NCBI RefSeq assembly: GCF_900112615.1
Contig: NZ_FOMK01000003.1
Span: forward strand, 930,001 to 994,000
DNA length: 64,000 nt
Direction: 5' to 3'
Source: Chitinophaga sp. CF118
GTDB lineage: Bacteria; Bacteroidota; Bacteroidia; Chitinophagales; Chitinophagaceae
The translations under genes were made by a program, and so were the position numbers. Shown here in pieces: positions 24,816 through 34,397 of the stretch. Positions within the stretch are counted from its first letter, which is position 1; each line of letters begins with the position of its first letter. Under the pieces are notes generated by a model. It was not told where the DNA came from, searched no databases, and saw only the letters and a program-made list of their open reading frames with translations.

Positions 24816-25445
24816 TCAGCTATATAGCTGCACCTTGTCTATCATCTCCACAATATTGGACACCTGCAGCTTTTCACAGATTCTTTTTTTATAGGTGCTT
24901 ACAGTAGAAATCTGTAAGCTGAGTTGCTGTGCAATTTCTGCTACGCTGGTGCCTTTGATCAGCAATTGCATGATATTACTTTCCCGGTTGGAAAGACGGT
25001 CTAACGGGTTAGAGGTAATTGATTTTTTATTGCTGATGTTATTCAGCAACGTTTGTTTTAACAGGGGGCTGAGATATTTCTCATTCCTCAGCAGGCTTTT
25101 TACGGCATTCTTTATCTCCTCTATTCCCATTTTTTTGGAAAGGAAACCATCGGCACCTGCTTCCAGGTAACGCCATCCGTAAATCTGTTCATCGTAGCTG
25201 GAAAATATAAGGATCTTGATATCAGGATGTCTGAGCCTTATAACATCCAGCATCTGGTGATTATTCCCCCCTGGCATGTCAATATCAAGGATTACCAGAT
25301 CGAATGGCTTTGACGATAGCATTTTTAGCGTATCGTCGAAATTTCCGGCTTCGCTGACTTGTACATTTTCAATCGTTTTTTGTAGAATGAGCGTTGTTCC
25401 GTAGCGAACTACTTCCTGATCATCTACAACCAAAATGTTATGCAT
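24816..25445 (-). CDS. NarL/FixJ-type response regulator (orphan)
   Basis: The 209 residues comprise a receiver domain (acidic pair DD8-9, phosphoacceptor Asp54 in LVILDIDMPGG, Lys in FLSKK) and a LuxR-type helix-turn-helix (LSNRESNIMQLLIKGTSVAEIAQQLSLQISTVSTYKKRICEKL). No histidine kinase gene is adjacent. Gene order places it divergent from the giant surface protein gene and convergent with the CE12 gene. It may regulate the surface protein gene, but I see no repeated operator in the 293-bp gap. Confidence 0.92.
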   Translation of the reverse strand: MHNILVVDDQEVVRYGTTLILQKTIENVQVSEAGNFDDTLKMLSSKPFDLVILDIDMPGGNNHQMLDVIRLRHPDIKILIFSSYDEQIYGWRYLEAGADGFLSKKMGIEEIKNAVKSLLRNEKYLSPLLKQTLLNNISNKKSITSNPLDRLSNRESNIMQLLIKGTSVAEIAQQLSLQISTVSTYKKRICEKLQVSNIVEMIDKVQLYS

Positions 25446-25610
25446 AACGAGGTTATTGTGTAAAAATACGTTACAACATCAGATTTTCAAGTACATATAC
25501 CTAAGAAAATAAAAAAGAAGTGTACGAACATGTTACGACATCTATTATTTGTAGTAATAGTACTACAATGTATTGAAAAAAATTATAATAAAACATCTTT
25601 TTATATTATG

Positions 25611-25618
25611 TATTTTTG
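25611..25618 (+). promoter_or_regulatory. -7 box of the giant surface protein gene
   Basis: TATTTTTG is an exact TAnnTTTG match, 121 bp upstream of the ATG at 25739, implying a 5' leader of about 110 nt. No clear -33 TTTG is found. Confidence 0.45.
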
Positions 25619-25738
25619 CGTTATATGCGAACCTATACCGATTATGAAATTTCTTTTAATTCTAATAAACATATGTGCTGATAGACTAATGTCCACATTC
25701 GTCGTGGCGTAGGATCTACTAATTAATTAAATGTAAAA

Positions 25739-28700
25739 ATGAGATTATTTCTACTTAAATGTTTGGGCATCACTTTATTGTGCTGTCTGTACAGCATTGT
25801 TTTATCAGCACAGACAGGCCCCGCTGGAGTTAATAGTGGTACCGTTCTGTGGTTGGATGCATCTGATGTGAACGCGGGAGGAGCCACTCCAACAGTTGGA
25901 AGTACGGTTACTACATGGAAAGACAAGTCAGGCAATAATCATAATGCTACATCTTCAGGTACCAATACAGCTACTTATACCAGTGGAGGAGCGAATAGTA
26001 CTCCTGTTATACACTTCAACAGAACATCTTCTTCAGTGGGTACCGGGTTTACAGTAAGTGGTTTGGATATCAGGGCTGTTACTGCTCCGGTAGTTACCAT
26101 TTTTGCTGTATATAGACAGGGAACCAATGATGGTAGCAACCAGGCTGTATGGGGTAATGATAATGGCAGCCAGCAGCGCTTCTTTAATTCTAAATGGAGT
26201 ACAGGGACCACAGATGGTAGTTTATCTACAGGAGGTACAGCGGCCGTCATCGCAGGGGCCTCCGCTGTGGGCGAAACGAGGCTGGTAACCGGAATCTATA
26301 GCGGACAGGTGACAACCGGAGTGAATACCGGGGCCAGTAACGCATCAGCCGTTTATATTAATGGAAAGAAATTATCAACGTTTACTGACATGACTGCTGC
26401 CTCCAGCGGTCAATCTGTTTTTAAGATAGGGCTGGATGGTGATGATAATTATTTCAATGGAGATGTTAGTGAGATCATCATATATAATCGTAAACTGACA
26501 GATTGTGAACTTGAAACCGTGAACCGTTATCTGGCTAATAAATATACAGTCGACTTCATTAACGTAGGTGCAAATTATACATTAGGTGTTCCTATTAATA
26601 ATGATATTAATGGTGTAGGTAAACCTGCATCGGCCTGTGGCGGTAATTATACAATAAGCACTGCTTCCAGTGATATTGTGATGGTGACTAATCCGTCTTC
26701 TACTTCTACAGCAGGTGTTGTCTTAACATTTGCCAATGACCGCAAGGGATATGCTTCTTCTTCCGAAACACCTCCTCTTTACACTTCCCGTTTAACACAG
26801 AAGTGGAGAGCAGATCTTAACGGTAACATCGGAACAGTAGATATTTGTTTTAACCTGGAAGGATTAGGTATTGACGTATCCAATTCAGGTAATTTTGCTT
26901 TACTGATAGATAAGGATGGTAATTTTAGTGATGCCACAGTTGTGAGTACCGGTATTACAATATTTGTAGACAGGGTATGTATCTCTAATGTAAGTATTAC
27001 AAAAGGAGACTACTTTACATTAGCTACAGTAGCTGCTACCAGTAATGCTTCGTCTATTACTTCTCCTAATGAAGGTTTATTTCAGAAATCAGCTTTTACA
27101 GCTGCAACAGTTGTTGATAACCAGATCCAGGTAAAAGGTAGTGATAACATTACTAACGGACAGGTATATGTTGATACAGGTTTTGTATCAGGAGATTTGC
27201 TTGCCTGGACAGCGGCAGCTTTACCTTCTGGAGTAACAGCCTCCTACAATACAGGAACAGGTATCCTGGCATTTACAGGAACAGCTACGGCTGCTCAATG
27301 GCAGGATTTGTACAGAACTGTTACATTCAGAACCACCAGTGGCAACATTGCAGACAGAACTATCCGGTTTGTATTAGGGAGTGTTGTAAGTTATACTGTA
27401 GGTTCAAAGCCGCATTATTACGAATATGTTACTACTCCAATGAACTGGATTAATGCAAAAGCTGCAGCGGCAACCAGAACATTGTATGGATTACAGGGAT
27501 ATCTTGCTACGAGTTCATCACAAATTGAAAATGATTTTATAAAGGCCAAACTTTCATCTGATGGCTGGGTGGGGGCATCCTGCAATTATCAGGAGATCAA
27601 TGGTGCTGCAGGGAGTACGCTATATGCAAACCAAACTGCTGCAGATGGACGCTATTACTGGATAACAGGTCCGGAAAAAGGACAGGCCATTTCTACTACG
27701 CTTACAAATCCTGTGGCTGTAGGTAGCGCTTTCATGAACTGGAATGCTGGAGAACCTAATAATTACCAAAATACGAACGAGCAGTTTGTACAGTTATATT
27801 CTACTAATAACGGTAAATGGAATGACCTTCCTCTCACTTCCTTGCTGGGTTATGTAGTTGAATATGGTGGTTATGCGAGTGATGTTGTACTGAATATTGA
27901 CTATAGCAGAATAATGAGGAGTGCTCCTGCAGCGCCAGTTATTGTAAGGATAACCACTGATGGTGGCAGTAGCAATTCAGACAAGATCACAAATGATGCT
28001 ACACTGGTGATCAGGGGAACCAGTCCCTCAAATGCCATTATTACACTAACCCGGGAGGATCTTGGTGGGATAGGTACTACAACCGCTAATGGTGGAGGTA
28101 ACTGGATGTTTGATTATACCGGTACCATATTAACAGATGGTACTTACAACTTTACAGCTGTTGCTACGGTTGCTTCTGTAGAAAGTGCTGTGAGTACAGT
28201 ATTCCAGGTTACAATAGACCTTACAGCTCCGGCTAAACCTGGCACACCAGCACTGGCTGCTGGTAGTGGTAATGCTACTAATACCCAGACGCCTGTATTG
28301 ACCGGCTCTGCCGAGCCAGCCACAGAGGTAACTATTTATGATGGAGTTACTTCTCTGGGTACTGTTACAACAGATTCTACAGGTAAATGGACTTTTACTT
28401 CCAGTACTTTAACTGTCACTTCTCACAATATTACTGTTACAGCAACAGATATAGCAGGTAATGTCAGTGTTGCCAGTGATATATTTACACTAACAGTAGA
28501 TGTTACAGCTCCTGCCACTCCGGCAAAACCAGTGCTGGTAGGTGGAAATAATGGGGTGATCAATAATAACAAACCAACTATCACGGGGACTGCAGATGCC
28601 AACAGTACTGTTATCATCTTTAAAGATGGAGTAGCAGTTGATTCTGTTGTAGCAAATGCAAGCGGTAATTATACTTATACATTTGTTACTGCGCTGCCTG

Positions 28701-31700
28701 ATGCAACCTACAGCATTACGGTAAAGGCGAAAGATGCTGCAGGTAACGTGAGTGCTGCCAGTCCTGCGCTGAGCATTACCGTTGATACTACTGCGCCAAC
28801 AACGCCATCCGCGCCGGTATTGGTAGGCGGTAACAATGGTGTGACGAATAATAATAAACCCACCATCACTGGTTCTGCAGAAGCTAATAGTACTGTTATC
28901 ATTTATAAAGATGGTGTAGCTGTTGATTCTGTAACAGCTGATGCAGGTGGTAACTATACTTATACATTCACAACTGCACTGCCAGATGCTATTTATAGCA
29001 TCACAGTAAAGGATAAGGATGCAGCTGGTAATGTGAGTGCTTCCAGTCCTGCGCTGAGCATCACCATAGATACCGGTGTACCTGTAACGCCAGCAGCGCC
29101 TGTATTGGTGGGTGGCAATAATGGTGTCATTAATAATAACAAACCGACCATCACAGGTATAGCAGAAGCTAATACTACTGTGATCATCTATAAAGATGGG
29201 GTAGTGCTTGATTCTGTTCCTGCCGATGCAAGTGGTAGTTATACTTATACATTTATTACCGCGCTTGCTGATGGTACTTATAGCATTACAGTAAAAGATA
29301 AAGATGTAGCTGGTAATGTGAGTGCTTCCAGTCCCGCGCTGAGCATCACCATAGATACCGGTGTACCGGTAACGCCATCAGCGCCTGTATTGATAGGTGG
29401 TAATAATGGTGTGATCAATACCAGTAAACCAACTATTCAGGGAGTGGCAGAAGCCAATAGCACAGTGATCATCTTTAAAGATGGTGTGGCTGTTGATTCT
29501 GTTCCTGCCGATGCAAGTGGTAACTATACTTATACATTTGTTACAGCACTGCCAGATGCAACCTATAGTATTACGGTGAAGGACAAGGATGCCGCAGGTA
29601 ATGTGAGCGCTATGAGCCCTGCGCTGAGCATCACAGTAGATACCAGTGCACCTGTTACACCTGCTGCTCCTGTACTGGTAGGTGGCAATAATGGTGTGAT
29701 TAATAATAACAAACCAACAATCACTGGTGTGGCAGAAGCCAATAGTACAGTCATTATCTTTAAAGATGGCGTGGCTATTGATTCTGTTACCGTCGATGCC
29801 GGTGGTAACTATACTTATACATTTATTACAGCCCTGCCGGATGCTACCTATAGTATTACGGTGAAAGACAAGGATGCTGCCGGGAATGTGAGTGCTATGA
29901 GCCCCGCACTGAGTATCACAGTAGATACTAACGCACCTGTTACTCCTGCTGCTCCTGTATTGGTAGGTGGTAATAATGGTGTGATTAATGATGCTACGCC
30001 GGATATTAAGGGTGTAGCAGAAGCTAACAGTATTGTTACTATTTACAGTGATGGTGTACAAGTAGGTACCACTACCGCTGATGCAAGTGGTAATTACACT
30101 TATACTTTTACTACCGGACTGACAGAAGGTGTACACTCCATCACAGTAACTGCTACTGATGCAGCTGGTAATGTGAGTGGCATGAGCCCTGCGCTGAACA
30201 TCACCATAGATATCAATGCTCCTTCCACACCTGCTGCTCCTGTACTGGTAGGCGGCAATAATGGTGTGATTAATAATAATAAACCAACTATTACCGGTTC
30301 TGCAGAAGCTAACAGCACTGTTACCATTTATAGTGATGGTATGTCAGTAGGTACTACTACTGCTGATGCAAGTGGTAATTACACATACACATTTACAGCA
30401 GGATTGACAGATGGTGCACATGCTATCACAGTAACTGCTACTGATGCAGCTGGCAATGTGAGTGGCATGAGTCCTGCACTGAACATCACTGTAGATACGA
30501 CTTCACCAACAACACCACCTGCTCCTGTACTGGTAGGCGGCATTAATGGTGTGATCAGTAATAACAAACCAACAATTACCGGTTCTGCAGAAGCTAACAG
30601 TACTGTGATCATTTATAAAGGAGGTGTAGTTCTTGATTCTGTAATTGCCAATGCTAGTGGAAATTATACTTACACATTCGCAACAGCCCTGGTAGATGGT
30701 ACTTACAGTATCACCGTGAAAGATAAAGATGCAGCTGGTAATGTGAGCGCTATGAGTCCTGCGCTGAGTATCACTATAGATACCGGTGCACCTGCAACTC
30801 CACCAGCTCCGGTTTTGGTAGGCGGTATTAATGGTGTGATTAATGATGCTACTCCCGACATCAGAGGTGTTGCAGAAGCTAACAGTACTGTTACTATCTA
30901 TAGCGACGGTGTTCAGGTAGGTACTACTACGACTGGTGCTAGTGGTAGTTATACCTACACATTTACAACAAACCTGACGGATGGTGCACATGCTATTACT
31001 GTTACCGCTACCGATGCGGCAGGTAATACCAGCGCCGCCAGTCCTGCACTGAATATTAAAGTAGATACACAAGCGCCGGCTACTCCGCCAGCACCTTTAT
31101 TAGTAGGTGGAACTAATGATCTCACCACCGATCCTACACCTGATATTAAAGGTTCTGCAGAGCCCAACAGCACCGTTACTATTTATAGCGATGGTGCAAT
31201 GGTAGCTACTGTTACAGCAGATGCCAGCGGTAATTATACTTATACCTTTACTAATGAGTTATTAGATGGGGTGCACAGTGTTACGGTAACGGCTACTGAT
31301 GCAGCAGGTAATACCAGCGCTGCTAGTCCTGCGCTGAATTTTACAGTTGATGCACATGGTCCTGCAAGACCACCGGCACCCGTTCTAATAGGTGGTGTGA
31401 ATGGTGTTACAGCTGATGCTACGCCTGACATTAGTGGTAAGGCAGAAGCTAACAGCATAGTTACAATCTACAGTGAAGGGGTAGCCGTAGGTACTGCTAA
31501 AGCAGATGCCAGCGGTAATTATACTTATACCTTTACTACAAACCTGACAGATGGTGATCATATAATTACTGTCACTGCTACAGATGCAGCAGGTAATATA
31601 AGTCCTGTGAGTCCTGCCCTTAACTTCTCTGTAGATGCACATGCTCCGGGCAGGCCAACAGCTCCGGTATTGGTAGGTAGCGATAATGGTCTTATTAATA

Positions 31701-33040
31701 GTTCAAATCCAACAATCACAGGTAAAGCAGAGCCAAACAGTACTGTAACTGTTTATAACAACGGCGTAATTGCAGGTACCGCTCCGGTAAATGCCAGTGG
31801 CAACTACACCTTTACTTTCCCTACAGCAGTACCTGATGGCCCACATACTATCACGGTAACCGCTACAGATGCTGTTGGAAATATAAGTGAAAGCAGTCCT
31901 GCACTGGATATTATAATAGATACAAAAGCACCATCTACGCCTACAACACCAATTCTGGTGGATGGCATAAATGGAGTAATAAAAACTAATAAACCTACCA
32001 TAATAGGGACAGCAGAAGCTAATAGTACTGTTACTATATATGATGGTGATGTTGCAGTGGGTACTACTACCGCCGATGCTAATGGCAACTGGACTTACAC
32101 TTTTGATCCAGCCATTAAAAATGGTCTGCATGTAGTGACTGTAACAGCTACAGATGCTGCGGGTAATACAAGTGGAAAGAGTGCGGACTTACCTTTCGCT
32201 GTGGATTCTTTCTTCCCGGCTGTTCCGCTTCCTCCGAGACTGCCAGGTGTAAATGGTTCTGTAAATACAACCACACCGGCTATTACCGGCCAGGGAGAAC
32301 CAGGAACATTGATCACCATATATACAGATGGTTCAAAGAGTGGTACTGCACTGGTAGATGCAAATGGCAACTGGACCTATACTTACAATCCTCCGCTGTC
32401 TGAATCCGTTCATAATATCAATGTTACTGCCTCTAAACTGGATGGTAGCAATGAGAGCGGACATAGTGAAACAGTTAAATTAACGATAGACCTTGTTGGT
32501 CCTACGGTTAAGCTGAGTACCAATACGGCTAATGGTACTGTTGTAAATGGTACAGTAACTGTAACGGCTACATTCTCTGAAAGTGTGAGTGAATTTAGCT
32601 GGGATGATGTAGTAGTAACGAATGGTAAAGTAACCGGTTTCCTGCAGGTATCTTCAGGTATTTACCAGATAATGATTTCTCCTGCAGTTAATGGTACTGT
32701 AACAGTAACTGTACCAGCAGGTGCGGGTGTAGATGTTATTGGAAATGGCAACAGCGCATCTGAGTTATTATCACTGGATATGCGTACTCCGGCAGGTATT
32801 AGCCAGGTATATCCGATGCCGGCAACAGATGTTATCAACGTACGTTTTGATGGTATTACAGGAGAGGATGTCTTTGTTTCCATGACGAACATGGCCGGCC
32901 AGGTATTACAAAACCGTTCTGCTACTATTATGAATGGAGTATTGAGTATAAATGTGCAGAGATTGCCTTCAGGTAGTTATGTACTGTTGGTAAAGACTAA
33001 GAAAGACAGTTATAATACAACAGTTGTTATAGCCAGATAA
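25739..33040 (+). CDS. Giant T9SS-exported surface protein with lectin-like domains and fifteen Ig-like repeats
   Basis: The 2433-residue protein has a Sec signal ending LSAQ. It continues with a concanavalin-type LamG-like domain (about 30-250, VLWLDASDVNAGG), a further beta region, and a C-type-lectin-like domain (about 557-710, with WNAGEPNNYQNTNEQFVQ and GKWNDL). One divergent Ig-like domain follows, then fifteen tandem 95-residue Ig-like repeats (829-2251), a last Ig-like domain, and a C-terminal T9SS type A sorting domain (about 2353-2433, VYPMPATDVINV to YNTTVVIAR). It is probably a glycan-binding adhesin or gliding-related protein passed through SprA and processed on the surface. The porV gene follows directly, consistent with that route. 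Confidence 0.9.
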   Translation: MRLFLLKCLGITLLCCLYSIVLSAQTGPAGVNSGTVLWLDASDVNAGGATPTVGSTVTTWKDKSGNNHNATSSGTNTATYTSGGANSTPVIHFNRTSSSVGTGFTVSGLDIRAVTAPVVTIFAVYRQGTNDGSNQAVWGNDNGSQQRFFNSKWSTGTTDGSLSTGGTAAVIAGASAVGETRLVTGIYSGQVTTGVNTGASNASAVYINGKKLSTFTDMTAASSGQSVFKIGLDGDDNYFNGDVSEIIIYNRKLTDCELETVNRYLANKYTVDFINVGANYTLGVPINNDINGVGKPASACGGNYTISTASSDIVMVTNPSSTSTAGVVLTFANDRKGYASSSETPPLYTSRLTQKWRADLNGNIGTVDICFNLEGLGIDVSNSGNFALLIDKDGNFSDATVVSTGITIFVDRVCISNVSITKGDYFTLATVAATSNASSITSPNEGLFQKSAFTAATVVDNQIQVKGSDNITNGQVYVDTGFVSGDLLAWTAAALPSGVTASYNTGTGILAFTGTATAAQWQDLYRTVTFRTTSGNIADRTIRFVLGSVVSYTVGSKPHYYEYVTTPMNWINAKAAAATRTLYGLQGYLATSSSQIENDFIKAKLSSDGWVGASCNYQEINGAAGSTLYANQTAADGRYYWITGPEKGQAISTTLTNPVAVGSAFMNWNAGEPNNYQNTNEQFVQLYSTNNGKWNDLPLTSLLGYVVEYGGYASDVVLNIDYSRIMRSAPAAPVIVRITTDGGSSNSDKITNDATLVIRGTSPSNAIITLTREDLGGIGTTTANGGGNWMFDYTGTILTDGTYNFTAVATVASVESAVSTVFQVTIDLTAPAKPGTPALAAGSGNATNTQTPVLTGSAEPATEVTIYDGVTSLGTVTTDSTGKWTFTSSTLTVTSHNITVTATDIAGNVSVASDIFTLTVDVTAPATPAKPVLVGGNNGVINNNKPTITGTADANSTVIIFKDGVAVDSVVANASGNYTYTFVTALPDATYSITVKAKDAAGNVSAASPALSITVDTTAPTTPSAPVLVGGNNGVTNNNKPTITGSAEANSTVIIYKDGVAVDSVTADAGGNYTYTFTTALPDAIYSITVKDKDAAGNVSASSPALSITIDTGVPVTPAAPVLVGGNNGVINNNKPTITGIAEANTTVIIYKDGVVLDSVPADASGSYTYTFITALADGTYSITVKDKDVAGNVSASSPALSITIDTGVPVTPSAPVLIGGNNGVINTSKPTIQGVAEANSTVIIFKDGVAVDSVPADASGNYTYTFVTALPDATYSITVKDKDAAGNVSAMSPALSITVDTSAPVTPAAPVLVGGNNGVINNNKPTITGVAEANSTVIIFKDGVAIDSVTVDAGGNYTYTFITALPDATYSITVKDKDAAGNVSAMSPALSITVDTNAPVTPAAPVLVGGNNGVINDATPDIKGVAEANSIVTIYSDGVQVGTTTADASGNYTYTFTTGLTEGVHSITVTATDAAGNVSGMSPALNITIDINAPSTPAAPVLVGGNNGVINNNKPTITGSAEANSTVTIYSDGMSVGTTTADASGNYTYTFTAGLTDGAHAITVTATDAAGNVSGMSPALNITVDTTSPTTPPAPVLVGGINGVISNNKPTITGSAEANSTVIIYKGGVVLDSVIANASGNYTYTFATALVDGTYSITVKDKDAAGNVSAMSPALSITIDTGAPATPPAPVLVGGINGVINDATPDIRGVAEANSTVTIYSDGVQVGTTTTGASGSYTYTFTTNLTDGAHAITVTATDAAGNTSAASPALNIKVDTQAPATPPAPLLVGGTNDLTTDPTPDIKGSAEPNSTVTIYSDGAMVATVTADASGNYTYTFTNELLDGVHSVTVTATDAAGNTSAASPALNFTVDAHGPARPPAPVLIGGVNGVTADATPDISGKAEANSIVTIYSEGVAVGTAKADASGNYTYTFTTNLTDGDHIITVTATDAAGNISPVSPALNFSVDAHAPGRPTAPVLVGSDNGLINSSNPTITGKAEPNSTVTVYNNGVIAGTAPVNASGNYTFTFPTAVPDGPHTITVTATDAVGNISESSPALDIIIDTKAPSTPTTPILVDGINGVIKTNKPTIIGTAEANSTVTIYDGDVAVGTTTADANGNWTYTFDPAIKNGLHVVTVTATDAAGNTSGKSADLPFAVDSFFPAVPLPPRLPGVNGSVNTTTPAITGQGEPGTLITIYTDGSKSGTALVDANGNWTYTYNPPLSESVHNINVTASKLDGSNESGHSETVKLTIDLVGPTVKLSTNTANGTVVNGTVTVTATFSESVSEFSWDDVVVTNGKVTGFLQVSSGIYQIMISPAVNGTVTVTVPAGAGVDVIGNGNSASELLSLDMRTPAGISQVYPMPATDVINVRFDGITGEDVFVSMTNMAGQVLQNRSATIMNGVLSINVQRLPSGSYVLLVKTKKDSYNTTVVIAR
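28223..32493 (+). repeat. Tandem array of fifteen 285-bp coding repeats
   Basis: Fifteen units of 95 codons each follow without interruption. The unit consensus is xAPxTPxAPVLVGGNNGVI, then NKPTITGxAEANSTV, GNYTYTF and DAAGNVSAxSPAL. Units 2-8 are very similar at DNA level. Two subtypes alternate: KDGVxxDSV units (2-6 and 9) and SDGVxVGTT units (7, 8, 10 to 12). Units 1 and 13 to 15 are more diverged. The array is prone to recombination and to assembly collapse. Confidence 0.93.
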
Positions 33041-33043
33041 GCC

Positions 33044-33080
33044 AAAAGTTATCCCGGCAGCTATTGTTGCCGGGACTTTT
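33044..33080 (+). terminator. Stem-loop between the giant gene and porV
   Basis: TCCCGGCA / TGCCGGGA, extended by AAAAG/CTTTT with a 3-nt bulge, is followed by TTTTATAG. It would end or attenuate transcription before porV. Confidence 0.7.
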
Positions 33081-33101
33081 ATAGACTATTAAATTTATCA
33101 G

Positions 33102-34226
33102 ATGATACGATTTTCTTTCCGTTCCGCCTCACTGGCTGCTTTGTTTGCGATGGGAATTCCGGTGACGATCCAGGCACAGAATAAAATCATCAATGTTGCT
33201 ACTTCTGCTGCTCCGTTCCTGCGGGTATCTCCGGATGCCCGTGCGGGTGGGATGGGGGAAATAGGAATTGCTACATCTCCTGATGCGAATGCATCTTTCT
33301 ATAATCTTTCTAAAATTGTATTTAATAAAGAAGCCAATGGGGTAGGAGCCAGTTATACTCCCTGGTTAAGGGATATCAGTAGTAATATCTACCTGGCAAC
33401 CATTACCGGTTATCACAAACTGGATGAGGTGCAGGCTATCAGTGCTTCTCTGAGATATTTCAACCTGGGTAACCTCCAGTTCTCTGATGTTTCCGGTAAT
33501 CCACTTGGTAGTTCTCATCCCAAAGAATTCTCACTGGAAGCAGGATATGCCCGTAAGCTGAGCGGCAAGCTAAGTCTTGCGCTGGCGGCCCGCTATATTT
33601 ATTCCAAACTGGCTAGTGGAACCGCCAGTAATTCATTGATTTCATATAAGGCAGGGAATGCCTTTGGTATGGATGTTTCCATGTTCTATAATGCAGTAAA
33701 CGAAGATGGGAAAGGGATTGCTGCTGGTCTTACTTTAACAAACCTGGGTTCAAGAATGAACTACAGCAGTAATTCTAATTCCAAAGAATACCTTCCTGCC
33801 AACTTTGGCCTGGGGGCAGCCTACAGCCTGCCTATGGATGGCAAAAGTAAATTTCAGTTTGGGCTTGACGTGAATAAATTACTGACACCTGTGCCCCCAA
33901 CTGATTCAGTAGGCATTGCCAACTATTACGAATACAATGTGTTGAAAAGTTATTTTAAGTCTTTCGGGAGTAATAACGGTGGATTAAAGGCCTTCCAGAC
34001 ATCTCTGGGTGCAGAATACAGCTATAATAATGAATTTTTTATAAGAGCAGGTTATTTCTATGAAGATAAATATCATGGAGGTCGTAACTATATCACTACA
34101 GGTATTGGTTATAAGTATACTACAGCCATGTTTAATATCGCGTATGTAGTTCCTTCAGGCAACGGTATTACAAGAAGTCCTCTATCCAATACACTCCGGT
34201 TTGGAGTAACAGTAAACATTCCGTAA
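33102..34226 (+). CDS. porV: Type IX secretion system outer-membrane protein PorV
   Basis: The 374-residue protein has a signal peptide ending IQAQ and the PorV/LptO pattern: FLRVSPDARAGGMGEIGIATSPDANASFYNLSKIVF near the mature N-terminus, GVGASYTPWLRDISSNIYLATITGYHKLD, and SASLRYFNLGNLQFSD. These beta-barrel proteins bind T9SS cargo sorting domains and carry cargo from the SprA channel to the attachment complex. It is separated from the cargo gene by 61 bp with a stem-loop. More than one PorV-like paralogue may exist in the genome. Confidence 0.85.
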   Translation: MIRFSFRSASLAALFAMGIPVTIQAQNKIINVATSAAPFLRVSPDARAGGMGEIGIATSPDANASFYNLSKIVFNKEANGVGASYTPWLRDISSNIYLATITGYHKLDEVQAISASLRYFNLGNLQFSDVSGNPLGSSHPKEFSLEAGYARKLSGKLSLALAARYIYSKLASGTASNSLISYKAGNAFGMDVSMFYNAVNEDGKGIAAGLTLTNLGSRMNYSSNSNSKEYLPANFGLGAAYSLPMDGKSKFQFGLDVNKLLTPVPPTDSVGIANYYEYNVLKSYFKSFGSNNGGLKAFQTSLGAEYSYNNEFFIRAGYFYEDKYHGGRNYITTGIGYKYTTAMFNIAYVVPSGNGITRSPLSNTLRFGVTVNIP

Positions 34227-34270
34227 GAACCAAGAATATTATCTATCCTATATCCCTATGCCTACGAAGA

Positions 34271-34300
34271 GGGCTGCTTTGAGTAGCAGCCCTTATTTTT
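34271..34300 (+). terminator. Rho-independent terminator after porV
   Basis: GGGCTGCT / AGCAGCCC with a 6-nt loop is followed by TTATTTTTT. Confidence 0.85.
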
Positions 34301-34349
34301 TCCGGCACCAAAAAATGACCGTTGCTCCAAATTATGCCCGGATTATTAT

Positions 34350-34357
34350 TATTTTTG
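34350..34357 (+). promoter_or_regulatory. -7 box of the sugar isomerase-like gene
   Basis: TATTTTTG matches TAnnTTTG exactly, 41 bp before the ATG at 34398. A -33 element is not clear. Confidence 0.4.
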
Positions 34358-34397
34358 GTATTTTCCGGTATAATATGCCACGTTTAAACTAAAAATC

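Noticed and set aside
23302..25691. Shared 12-mer GATAGACTAATG upstream of the DUF6250 gene and upstream of the giant surface protein gene
   Set aside because: Matches of this length are expected by chance many times in 64 kb; no symmetry or conserved position supports an operator.
29378..30136. Long leftward ORF and several others antisense to the Ig-like repeats
   Set aside because: They recur with the 285-bp period and give Ile/Thr/Ser-rich low-complexity products; they are reflections of codon use in the repeats.
28223..32493. Repetitive array considered as CRISPR
   Set aside because: Units are 285 bp, contiguous, in frame and coding, with no short repeat/spacer pattern.
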